A stretch of 6,590 nt of DNA from NCBI GenBank assembly GCA_021791615.1, contig JAJYWG010000290.1, positions 1 through 6,590 of the forward strand. The letters are read 5' to 3'. Position 1 is the stretch's first letter. Every line of letters begins with the position of its first letter. Shown here piece by piece: positions 1 to 6,052 of this stretch. The stretch comes from Actinomycetes bacterium (GTDB lineage Bacteria > Actinomycetota > Acidimicrobiia > Acidimicrobiales > RAAP-2). The notes under the pieces were generated by a model. The model was not told the DNA's origin. It was given only the letters and a program-made list of their open reading frames with translations, and did no database searches. The translations under genes and the position numbers were made by a program.

Positions 1-677
1 TGCTGGTTGCCAGCTTCGTCGTGGGTGTTGCGTCGGTGATGGTTGAAGCAATCGTCGTGCGTCCGATGTCCGATCGGGGTGCGACGGCTTGGGTGATGAT
101 GATCGTGACCTTTGCTTTGGGGCTCGCGATACAGGCGACCGTGCTCGGAACGTTTGGCCCGGCATTCAATTCATTTCCCCTCGCAGGGAGTACCCACCGG
201 TTTGGTTCGGTGGTGATCACGACGGACCAGCTCTGGATACTGCTCATCACGGTGGTCGTCGTATTGACCGTCGGTGTCATCCTACACCTCAGCCAATGGG
301 GAAGGGCTGCACGTGCGACGGCGACGAACTTGGAGCTCGCGGAAAGCTGTGGGGTTCGCGTGAACATCGTGCAGAGCGTCACGTGGTTCGTTTCCGGAAT
401 GTTGTGCGCGGTCGCAGGAGTCCTGGAGGCGGTTCAGGTTGGAAGCTTCACGTACAGTTCCTGGGAGCTGTTTTTTCCACTGATCATCGCTGCTGCAATT
501 GTTGGTGGCGTTGGGAAGGTGGGTGGAGCGGTCGGGGGGGCGGTCCTTATCGGTCTCGTGGCCGCATTGGGGTCTGCCTTGGTCAGCTCGGCCTACGAGG
601 ACGTCATTGCGCTCGGAATCCTTGTGGTCGTCCTCTTGGTTCGCCGAGGCGGCTTGTTCGTGCGCGCCTCGGCGTGA
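1..677 (+). CDS. livH: Liv-type ABC transporter permease LivH, 5' partial
   Basis: This is an inner-membrane permease of a branched-chain-amino-acid-type (HAAT) ABC importer, which pairs with LivM to form the translocation path. The reading frame (codons in phase with base 3) is open to the left edge, so the gene begins outside the window. About 224 C-terminal residues are visible against roughly 290-310 in the family, so some 70 N-terminal residues are missing. The visible part shows the conserved E-x(4)-RP segment early on (EAIVVRP), several hydrophobic spans, and a cytoplasmic EAA-like loop at about bases 300-360 (GRAARATA, then AESCGV) that should contact the ATPase. A Gly-rich helix (IVGGVGKVGGAVGGA) and a C-terminal VLLVRRGGLF, comparable to the family's usual RP-x-GLF ending, follow. 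The GTG at 21 is internal and is not the start. It lies 46 bases upstream of livM. The family is clear; the transported substrate is not. Confidence 0.9.
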   Translation, partial: LVASFVVGVASVMVEAIVVRPMSDRGATAWVMMIVTFALGLAIQATVLGTFGPAFNSFPLAGSTHRFGSVVITTDQLWILLITVVVVLTVGVILHLSQWGRAARATATNLELAESCGVRVNIVQSVTWFVSGMLCAVAGVLEAVQVGSFTYSSWELFFPLIIAAAIVGGVGKVGGAVGGAVLIGLVAALGSALVSSAYEDVIALGILVVVLLVRRGGLFVRASA

Positions 678-708
678 TCTCGGTGCTGTCAAGCTGAATC
701 AGCAGAAT

Positions 709-714
709 GGAAAG
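709..714 (+). promoter_or_regulatory. Probable ribosome binding site of livM
   Basis: GGAAAG lies 9 bases before the ATG at 724. It supports that ATG over the upstream in-frame starts inside livH, which would add residues of no Liv-like character. The match to the Shine-Dalgarno consensus is moderate. Confidence 0.45.
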
Positions 715-723
715 CAGGCGCGA

Positions 724-1725
724 ATGAACGGTCAAGTGAGCGAGTTCATTGCAAGCGGCGTACTGTATGTGTTCTTGTACGTCATTGCGGGCTGGGGCCT
801 GAACCTGCAGTTCGGGACGGCAGGAATCATCAATTTCGGTTATATCATGTGCGAAGCGTTAGGCGCCTACACCGTGGCACTGTTTGCTATCGGGAGATAT
901 CGGCTGGCTGAAGGCGAGCAGCATGCGCTGTTTGCACTGTCACTGCCCTTTCCCATCCCCGTGCTTCTGAGTCTCGTGGTCGGAGGGGTCTTTTCCGGCG
1001 TGATCGGCGTGATCGTGCTGCGAAGGGTACGTCAGGACCAGCAGGCAGTCGTTCTCCTGGCGATTACCTTGGCCGCCGTCTACTTCGTACAGGCAGATCC
1101 TGGCTTTCTCAATGGCGCAGCCGGAATTTCTTTGATCCCGCAGCCGGTCATCGGGTCGAAAGTTGCAACCCCCGGCTACGAGTGGGCGTTCGTTGCCGCC
1201 GTCGCGGCGGTGACCCTCGCATGCTGGTGGCTCATCCGTGCGACGACGGAGAGTCCGTTCGGGCGCGCACTGCGGGCGCTGCGAGATCATGAGGGCGGCG
1301 CAGAGGCGCTCGGGTACGGCGCGTTCAAGCTTCAGCTCAAGGCATTCGTCATAGGGGGGGTGCTGGCGTCGCTGGCCGGGGGGATCCTCGCGTACTTCGT
1401 GACGACCTGGTCTCCAGCTGCATGGGGATACACCGAGACGTTCTGGTTCTTCGCGGTGGTGATCGTGGGTGGAACGTCGAACCTGGAGGGCGTCGTCGTC
1501 GGCGCGTTGATCATTGTCGGCTTGCAACAGGCTTTCGAGTATTTGCCCACTATCGGCGCTTCGGAGCTTGGCGTGGCGTTGCAGACAATTTGCGCGGCGG
1601 TCCTTACTGTCGGGTTTTTGGCGCTGCGGCCCAAGGGGATCCTGCCTGAGCGAAGGCACAAAGTGTACGAGCCCTCGGCGCCGTTATTCGAGTCGGGGCG
1701 CGAGCTCGTAGGTGCGGAGAGATGA
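724..1725 (+). CDS. livM: Liv-type ABC transporter permease LivM
   Basis: This is the second membrane permease of the Liv-type importer and the heterodimer partner of LivH. The product is 333 residues, normal for the shorter LivM proteins. I chose the ATG at 724 because the open frame upstream (back to 499) lies inside livH and encodes an Arg/Ser-rich stretch foreign to the family, and because a GGAAAG sits 9 bases before it. Near the N-terminus is the LivM hallmark N-L-x-F-G-x-A-G-I-I-N-F-G followed by LGAY. About eight hydrophobic spans follow. The cytoplasmic coupling loop is at residues about 180-200 (GRALRALRDHEG, then EALGY). The FFAVVIVGGTSNLEG segment and the C-terminal RPKGILPERR are also typical. 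The stop falls 4 bases before the livG start, so translation is probably coupled. Three G runs of 6-7 bases occur in livH and here, with no frame damage. Substrate specificity cannot be read from this subunit. Confidence 0.93.
   Translation: MNGQVSEFIASGVLYVFLYVIAGWGLNLQFGTAGIINFGYIMCEALGAYTVALFAIGRYRLAEGEQHALFALSLPFPIPVLLSLVVGGVFSGVIGVIVLRRVRQDQQAVVLLAITLAAVYFVQADPGFLNGAAGISLIPQPVIGSKVATPGYEWAFVAAVAAVTLACWWLIRATTESPFGRALRALRDHEGGAEALGYGAFKLQLKAFVIGGVLASLAGGILAYFVTTWSPAAWGYTETFWFFAVVIVGGTSNLEGVVVGALIIVGLQQAFEYLPTIGASELGVALQTICAAVLTVGFLALRPKGILPERRHKVYEPSAPLFESGRELVGAER
1716..1721 (+). promoter_or_regulatory. Ribosome binding site of livG
   Basis: GGAGAG sits 8 bases before the ATG at 1730, inside the last codons of livM. 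It decides the start in favour of 1730 over the in-frame GTG at 1712 and the out-of-frame ATG at 1722 that overlaps the livM stop. Confidence 0.65.
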
Positions 1726-1729
1726 TCCG

Positions 1730-2521
1730 ATGAGCAGTGCGCATAGTTTTGCGGCCGGCGCGAGTGGGCACGAACTGACCGTGAGGACAATGGTGAAATC
1801 GTTCGGTGGAAACCGTGCGGTCGACGGCGTGTCGTTTACCTTGGATCGCGGCAGGATTCTTGGGCTCATCGGGCCGAACGGGGCAGGCAAGTCCACGCTC
1901 GGAAACCTTGTATGTGGCTCACTCCGTGCGGACAGTGGTGAGATGGTGTTGCGGGGCATGCGGATAGAATCGATGCCTCCCCACGGGCGCGCCCGTCTGG
2001 GGCTCGCGCGTACGTTCCAGATTTCCAGCGAATTTCAGCGTCTCAGTGTCATGGAGAACCTCCTTGTGGGAAGCGAGCTTCGAGATCAGACCGCATGGTG
2101 GAAGTCGATCTTGGGCCGGCGACAGTGGCAGGAGATCGAGATGCGGGCGGTCACGCGTGCGCGGGAGCTTTTGGCTGACTTCGAGTTGTCGAAGTGGGAG
2201 AGGACACTTGCAGGGGCGCTCAGCGGCGGTCAGCGGCGCCTTGTCGAGATTTCCCGGGCGCTGATGGGCGCGCCGACGGTGCTGATCCTCGACGAACCGA
2301 TGGCGGGTCTCAGTCCGCACATGGTGGAGATGGTATCGAGCCACCTTGTGCGTCTTCGGGAGAGGAACCTCGCCCTCCTTCTAGTGGAGCACAACGTGGG
2401 TGTGGTCACCGTGCTGTGCGATCGCGTCCTTGCGATGAGCCAGGGTCGTGTAATTGCGGAAGGAAGCGCAGAAGACGTGCTTGGTGACGAAGAGGTGCAG
2501 GCGGTCTATGTCGCGGGATGA
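1730..2521 (+). CDS. livG: Liv-type ABC transporter ATPase LivG
   Basis: This is one of the two cytoplasmic ATPases that power the Liv-type importer. From the ATG at 1730 it is 263 residues, the usual size. Visible motifs in order are Walker A GPNGAGKST at about 48-56, Q-loop Gln97 in LARTFQ, ABC signature LSGGQRR at about 164-170, Walker B LILDEP at 185-190 with catalytic Glu189, D-loop region GLSP at 193-196, and switch His221 in LLVEHN. The long insertion between Q-loop and signature, ARTFQ followed by L-S-V-M-E-N, and the ending AEGSAEDVL followed by VYVAG are characteristic of LivG rather than LivF. The signature reads LSGGQRR where Escherichia coli LivG has LAYGQQRR, a variant I regard as within the family. 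The gene is preceded by a good ribosome binding site and runs into livF. All catalytic residues are intact. Confidence 0.94.
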   Translation: MSSAHSFAAGASGHELTVRTMVKSFGGNRAVDGVSFTLDRGRILGLIGPNGAGKSTLGNLVCGSLRADSGEMVLRGMRIESMPPHGRARLGLARTFQISSEFQRLSVMENLLVGSELRDQTAWWKSILGRRQWQEIEMRAVTRARELLADFELSKWERTLAGALSGGQRRLVEISRALMGAPTVLILDEPMAGLSPHMVEMVSSHLVRLRERNLALLLVEHNVGVVTVLCDRVLAMSQGRVIAEGSAEDVLGDEEVQAVYVAG

Positions 2522-3317
2522 GCCAGATGTGATGAGATCGAGGCAAGTGAATCTCGCCGAGGCTGGCGCGGCGAGCGTGGCGCTCGAGGTATCAGGGCTG
2601 ACGGCGGGGTATTCCACGGTGCCGATCGTCGAAGCGGTCGACATCACCGTGCGGGAGGGGGAAGTGGTGCTGCTCGTTGGCCCGAACGGCGCCGGAAAGT
2701 CCACCGTGCTAAAGGCGGTCGTCGGCGCCATACCTCGTCTCAACGGACAGGTGAGAGTGCTCGGGCGAAAGGTGGGAGGAAAAGGCCCTGCTGGCATGGC
2801 TCGAGTTGGCGTTGCCTACGTGCCGCAGCATAACGATGTATTCCTGCAGATGTCTGTCCAGGATAATCTGCTGTTGGGCGGTTTCTTGCTGTCCCGTGCG
2901 GAGCGCATGCAGCGGATGGCTAGATGGATGGACGTGTTTCCTGCGCTTGGTGCCGCGAAGCATAAGCTTGCATCTGCGCTCAGTGGAGGTCAGCGCAAGA
3001 CGCTTGCTCTTGCAAGGGCCCTGATGGTCGATCCCTACGTGGTCTTGCTCGACGAGCCGACCGCGGGGTTGTCGCCGAAGATCGCTCGGGAAGTGCTCGA
3101 GGAGAACGTCGCGCCCCTACGCGACATGGGGAAGGCGGTTCTCATGGTTGAGCAGCGCGTGGGAGACGCGCTCCGAATCGCGGACCAAGTGAAAGTGCTC
3201 GTCTCTGGCCGAGTGGTGCTTGCCGAGAGTGCAGTGGCGTTCAGGAGCCGCAGCGATGCGGCGCGCTGGCTGATGGGCGCGGTGAGCGAGCAGGTGGCCT
3301 CTGCAGGTCTGGCATAG
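2508..3317 (+). CDS. livF: Liv-type ABC transporter ATPase LivF
   Basis: This is the second ATPase of the Liv-type importer and pairs with LivG. From the ATG at 2508 it is 269 residues, about 30 longer than a typical LivF because the family normally begins near the LEVSGLTAGY segment (residues 26-35 here). Motifs are Walker A GPNGAGKST at 58-66, Q-loop Gln107 in YVPQ, signature LSGGQRK at 158-164, Walker B VVLLDEP at 178-184 with catalytic Glu183, and GLSP at 187-190. The switch residue is Gln216 (VEQR) rather than His; Gln in the VEQ position is usual for LivF. The start is uncertain. The ATG at 2508 overlaps livG by 14 bases and has only a loose GAGG 12 bases upstream, while the ATG at 2532 would give a 10-base gap and equally weak ribosome binding. 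The far upstream TTG at 2454 is unlikely. The last gene of the left block; the next gene is 51 bases on. Confidence 0.92.
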   Translation: MSRDEPDVMRSRQVNLAEAGAASVALEVSGLTAGYSTVPIVEAVDITVREGEVVLLVGPNGAGKSTVLKAVVGAIPRLNGQVRVLGRKVGGKGPAGMARVGVAYVPQHNDVFLQMSVQDNLLLGGFLLSRAERMQRMARWMDVFPALGAAKHKLASALSGGQRKTLALARALMVDPYVVLLDEPTAGLSPKIAREVLEENVAPLRDMGKAVLMVEQRVGDALRIADQVKVLVSGRVVLAESAVAFRSRSDAARWLMGAVSEQVASAGLA

Positions 3318-3368
3318 GCGGTCCACTCCGAGTCGAGCAGTATGGCCGGAACCGGATAGCGTGGTGGG
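3318..3368 (+). other. Intergenic junction between the two transporter blocks
   Basis: This 51-base gap is the longest in the window. It separates the Liv block from the Gln-type block and coincides with a change in codon usage. I see no GC-rich hairpin followed by a T run, so no intrinsic terminator can be called for livF. A short CCGG-AA-CCGG inverted repeat (about 3347-3356) is too small to interpret. The only promoter-like element is the TAGCGT at its right end, listed separately. Confidence 0.5.
3357..3362 (+). promoter_or_regulatory. Possible -10 element for a leaderless transcript
   Basis: TAGCGT fits the TANNNT -10 pattern of actinobacterial promoters, and its last base lies 6 bases before the ATG at 3369. 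That spacing would put the transcription start on the A of the start codon. The GGTGGG that fills the gap abuts the ATG and is too close to act as a ribosome binding site. No convincing -35 box is visible. The hexamer is short and could occur by chance. Confidence 0.3.
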
Positions 3369-4253
3369 ATGACCTTTCGTCGTCTCGCGCTCGCGGGAGC
3401 GCTCCTGGTCGCCGGCGCCGGGATGGGGGTCGGGAGCTTCGCCGCCGCGAGCGGCGCCTCCCCCGATGCCCAGGGTCCGGGCAACACCGCTCCGCTCAGG
3501 TCGTGCTCGTACTCCGCGATCCAGCCGTACCTCTACTCCCCGGGGCATCTCACGATCGCGACGGACGCGCCTGCGTACCCGCCGTGGTTCGAGCACAACC
3601 GCCCTTCGGACCAGAAGGGCTACGAGAGCGCCGTCGCCTACGGCGTCGCGAAGAAGCTGGGCTTCAAGCCATCGCAGGTCAGGTGGGTGGTCGAGACATT
3701 CAACGCGTCCTACGCGCCGGGCCCGAAGCACTTCGACTTCGACATCAACGAGATCTCGGTGACCAAGACACGGGCCAAGGCGGTGACGTTCAGCACCGGC
3801 TACTACACAGACGACGAGGCGCTCGTCGCGCTGAAAGGGTCACCCATCGTCAAGCACCACACCCCGGCGGCCCTCAAGAGCTACGTCTACGGCGAGGAGA
3901 TCGGGACGACGGCGCTCCAGTACATCAACTCGCGCATCCAGCCCACGCACAGGCCCGAGACGTTCACAACCTTGAACGACGTCAAGTCCGCGCTCCAGGA
4001 CCACCGGATCGTCGCCTTCGTCACAGACACGCCGACGTCCCAGTACATCGCCACAACAGAGATCCCACACGCCGTCGTGGTCGGGCAGTTCCCCGCCTCG
4101 GGCCAGCACTACGGGCTCTTGTTCCAGAAAGGGGACAAGCTCGTGAAGTGCGTCGACAAGGCGATCCACGAGCTGAAGAAGAGCGGTGTCCTGCGCAAGT
4201 TGGTCAAGAAGTACCTCCACGTCTACACGTCGATCCCGGTCATCAAGCCCTGA
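3369..4253 (+). CDS. Family-3 amino-acid ABC transporter substrate-binding protein
   Basis: This is an exported binding protein (SBP family 3, as in GlnH/HisJ) that captures an amino acid outside the membrane and delivers it to the permease encoded next. It is 294 residues. The start is firm: an in-frame TAG at 3357-3359 leaves no earlier start codon. Residues 1-27 form a signal peptide with Arg4-Arg5, a hydrophobic core at about 6-24 and an AAAS region suitable for signal peptidase I. There is no lipobox cysteine. The mature domain begins near GHLTIATDAPAYPPWFE (59-75), whose aromatic residues should line the ligand pocket. FDFDINEISVT (122-132) leads to Arg135, which aligns by eye with the carboxylate-binding Arg of GlnH; GTT at 179-181 and Asp220 in VTDTP match the other ligand contacts. 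The only cysteines are Cys46 and Cys261, which could form a disulfide. Third codon positions are almost all G or C. Ligand identity is unproven. Confidence 0.9.
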   Translation: MTFRRLALAGALLVAGAGMGVGSFAAASGASPDAQGPGNTAPLRSCSYSAIQPYLYSPGHLTIATDAPAYPPWFEHNRPSDQKGYESAVAYGVAKKLGFKPSQVRWVVETFNASYAPGPKHFDFDINEISVTKTRAKAVTFSTGYYTDDEALVALKGSPIVKHHTPAALKSYVYGEEIGTTALQYINSRIQPTHRPETFTTLNDVKSALQDHRIVAFVTDTPTSQYIATTEIPHAVVVGQFPASGQHYGLLFQKGDKLVKCVDKAIHELKKSGVLRKLVKKYLHVYTSIPVIKP

Positions 4254-4263
4254 GCGCTTCGGG

Positions 4264-5250
4264 ATGCCCGCCGAAAGGGGATCTGCAACTGGCGTGACGA
4301 GCACACCGCTCGCCGGCTCGGCCGTCTCGTTCTCGGGCGCGGGCGCCGTCTCCGGCCGAGGCCTCCCCGACTCAGCGGACACGCTCGGCGCCGATCCGTT
4401 CCGCCGGCGGAAGAAGCGCCTGTTGCGCACCGCACGAGGGGCCATCATCGCGTCGACGCTGAGCACCCTGGTCGTGGTCGGAGGGATCGTCGTCGCGTTC
4501 CTCCTCGCACCGGGCAGTCGCCAGGTCCGTTCGGTCTACTTCGACGCCCACGACATGTGGCAGGCGTTCCTCGGAAACCCGCACGCGGGCTTCTACTCCG
4601 TCGGCGAGGGGCTCGTGATCAACATCGAGATGTTCATGATCGGGGAGGTGCTCATCCTCGCACTGGCGCTCGTGATCGCGCTCATCCGCCAATCGAAGTC
4701 GCCCTTGCTGTTCCCGTTGCGCGGGCTCGCGATCGCCTACGTCGACTTCTTCCGGGGGGTTCCGCTGATCCTGGTGATCCTGGCCATCGGGTTCGGCCTG
4801 CCCGCCCTCTACCTTCCCGTGGTGTCGAGCCAGTCGGCGTTCGTCTACGGGGTGGTGGCGCTGGTCCTCAGCTACAGCGCGTACGTCTCGGAGGTCTACC
4901 GCGCCGGATTCAATTCCGTCCCGCACAGCCAGATCGCGTCGGCCCGATCGCTGGGGCTCCGCCCCCGTACTGCGATGCGTCACGTCGTGCTGCCCCAAGC
5001 AGTGCGGACGATCATCCCCCCGCTCTTGAACACATTCGTGAGCCTGCAGAAGGACACCGCCCTCGTCGCGGTGCTGGGCGCGGTCATCGAGGCGAACCGC
5101 GCGGCTGAGATCTACTCGAGCACGGTGTTCAACTACTCGGGCTACACGGTGGCGGCGATCCTGTTCCTCCTGCTCACCATCCCGCTCGCGCGCTTCACCG
5201 ACCACTTGATCGCGCGCGACCGGTCTCGGCGGCTCGCAGGGGTGACGTGA
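4264..5250 (+). CDS. Polar-amino-acid ABC transporter permease (GlnP/HisM type)
   Basis: This is the membrane permease of the Gln-type importer, probably acting as a homodimer since only one permease gene is present. From the ATG at 4264 it is 328 residues, longer than the usual 220-280 because of a Ser/Gly/Ala-rich N-terminal stretch of about 55 residues and an additional first hydrophobic span at about 60-80. The transport domain follows: spans near 119-141, 150-180, 192-212, 252-274 and 295-311. The FRGVP motif at about 163-167 is typical of amino-acid permeases, and the EAA coupling loop is at 225-246 (ASARSLGLRP, then VVLPQA), followed by KDTALV. The start is uncertain: ATG 4264 lies 10 bases after the binding-protein stop with no good ribosome binding site, and GTG 4294 has AGGGGA upstream but at 12 bases. 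The frame is open further back into the upstream gene, which is unlikely to be used. Its end overlaps the ATPase gene by GTGA. Confidence 0.9.
   Translation: MPAERGSATGVTSTPLAGSAVSFSGAGAVSGRGLPDSADTLGADPFRRRKKRLLRTARGAIIASTLSTLVVVGGIVVAFLLAPGSRQVRSVYFDAHDMWQAFLGNPHAGFYSVGEGLVINIEMFMIGEVLILALALVIALIRQSKSPLLFPLRGLAIAYVDFFRGVPLILVILAIGFGLPALYLPVVSSQSAFVYGVVALVLSYSAYVSEVYRAGFNSVPHSQIASARSLGLRPRTAMRHVVLPQAVRTIIPPLLNTFVSLQKDTALVAVLGAVIEANRAAEIYSSTVFNYSGYTVAAILFLLLTIPLARFTDHLIARDRSRRLAGVT
5238..5242 (+). promoter_or_regulatory. Probable ribosome binding site of the GlnQ-type ATPase gene
   Basis: AGGGG lies 4 bases before the GTG at 5247, within the end of the permease gene. The spacing is slightly short, but together with the GTGA overlap it supports this GTG as the start by coupled translation. 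Confidence 0.4.
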
Positions 5251-6035
5251 GCGCTCCCGAGGTGCTCCCGGCGGTGGCCGCCCAGGCGGCTGGGACCGCG
5301 CTCCGGATCGAAGGCGTGCACAAGTCCTTCGGCCAGAACCACGTCCTCAAGGGCATCGACCTCGCCGTCGACACCCATCAGGTGATCTGCCTCATCGGCG
5401 CTTCGGGCTCTGGCAAGTCCACGTTGCTGCGCTGCATCGACCTCCTCGAGACGATCGACGCAGGTCGGATCGTGTTCTTCGGCCACGACATCACCCACCC
5501 CGACGTGGACGAGATCCTCGTGCGGCGCCAGATGGGCATGGTCTTCCAGTCGTTCAACCTCTTCCCGCACCTGCGCGTGCTGCGCAACATCACGCTCGCG
5601 CCGGTGAAGGCGCTCGGAGTACCCGCAGCCGACGCCGAGGAGGAAGCAATGGCCCTCCTTCGGAGGTTCGGCCTCGGCGACAAGGCGCGCGACTACCCTG
5701 AGCGCCTCTCAGGCGGCCAGCAGCAGCGCGTCGCGATCATCAGGGCCCTCGCGATCCACCCGAAGCTCATGCTCCTCGACGAGGTGACCAGCGCGCTCGA
5801 CCCCGAGCTCGTCGGCGAAGTCCTCGATGTCATCCGGGAGCTGGCTCTGGCAGGCATGACGATGCTCCTTGCGACGCACGAGATGGGGTTCGCTCGGGAG
5901 ATCGCGACGCGTGTGGTGTTCCTCGAAGACGGCGTCATCGTCGAGGAAGGGCCACCATCGCAGCTCTTCGACGAGCCGAGGGACGAACGCACCAAGCGGT
6001 TCCTCGGGCGCGTCATCGAAGCCGGCAGGATGTGA
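5247..6035 (+). CDS. glnQ: Polar-amino-acid ABC transporter ATPase (GlnQ type)
   Basis: This is the cytoplasmic ATPase of the Gln-type importer. It is 262 residues, slightly longer than the usual 240-250 owing to an Ala-rich N-terminal extension before ALRIEGVHKSFG (18-29). Motifs are Walker A GASGSGKST at 51-59, Q-loop Gln101 in VFQSFNLFPH, signature LSGGQQQR at 154-161, Walker B LMLLDE at 174-179 with catalytic Glu179, D-loop SALDPE at 182-187, and switch His211 in ATHEMGFAR. The SFNLFPH and THEMGFAR segments are diagnostic of the GlnQ/HisP/ArtP amino-acid group. The Walker B is followed by Val180 where most family members have Pro, a substitution I believe is common in related high-GC proteins. 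Start GTG 5247 overlaps the permease stop, so the two are co-translated. The symbol reflects family membership; glutamine as substrate is not shown. Confidence 0.93.
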   Translation: MSAPEVLPAVAAQAAGTALRIEGVHKSFGQNHVLKGIDLAVDTHQVICLIGASGSGKSTLLRCIDLLETIDAGRIVFFGHDITHPDVDEILVRRQMGMVFQSFNLFPHLRVLRNITLAPVKALGVPAADAEEEAMALLRRFGLGDKARDYPERLSGGQQQRVAIIRALAIHPKLMLLDEVTSALDPELVGEVLDVIRELALAGMTMLLATHEMGFAREIATRVVFLEDGVIVEEGPPSQLFDEPRDERTKRFLGRVIEAGRM

Positions 6036-6052
6036 GGCCCGCCCGCTCGTCG

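Noticed and set aside
693..703. Perfect inverted repeat GCTGA-A-TCAGC between livH and livM
   Set aside because: A one-base centre cannot form a hairpin loop with the full stem, no T run follows, and an 11-base palindrome is weak evidence for an operator.
534..1383. G runs of 6-7 bases (534-540, 1354-1360, 1378-1383) as possible slippage or phase-variation sites
   Set aside because: Frames are intact on both sides, and such runs are expected in Gly-rich membrane segments of a GC-rich genome.
940..1659. Antisense open frame of 239 codons across livM
   Set aside because: Low-complexity, charged composition with no family features, opposite a well-supported gene.
1722..1725. ATGA overlap at the livM stop as a livG start
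   Set aside because: That ATG is in a different frame from livG; the in-frame ATG at 1730 has a good ribosome binding site.
3117..3731. Antisense open frame spanning the livF/binding-protein junction
   Set aside because: It bridges two real genes of different character, is Arg-rich, and has no motif I recognise.
3503..4297. Second + strand open frame of 264 codons overlapping the binding-protein gene
   Set aside because: Arg/Pro/Ala-rich translation typical of a shifted frame of high-GC coding sequence; the binding-protein frame has a signal peptide and family motifs.
4372..5205. Long antisense open frame (277 codons) across the permease gene
   Set aside because: It is rich in Arg, Asp, Glu and His with no recognisable domain and lies opposite a clear permease with intact motifs. 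Such frames arise from high-GC codon bias.
6036..6052. Bidirectional terminator between the ATPase and gabT
   Set aside because: The 17 bases are GC-rich but show no inverted repeat or T run that I can pair.
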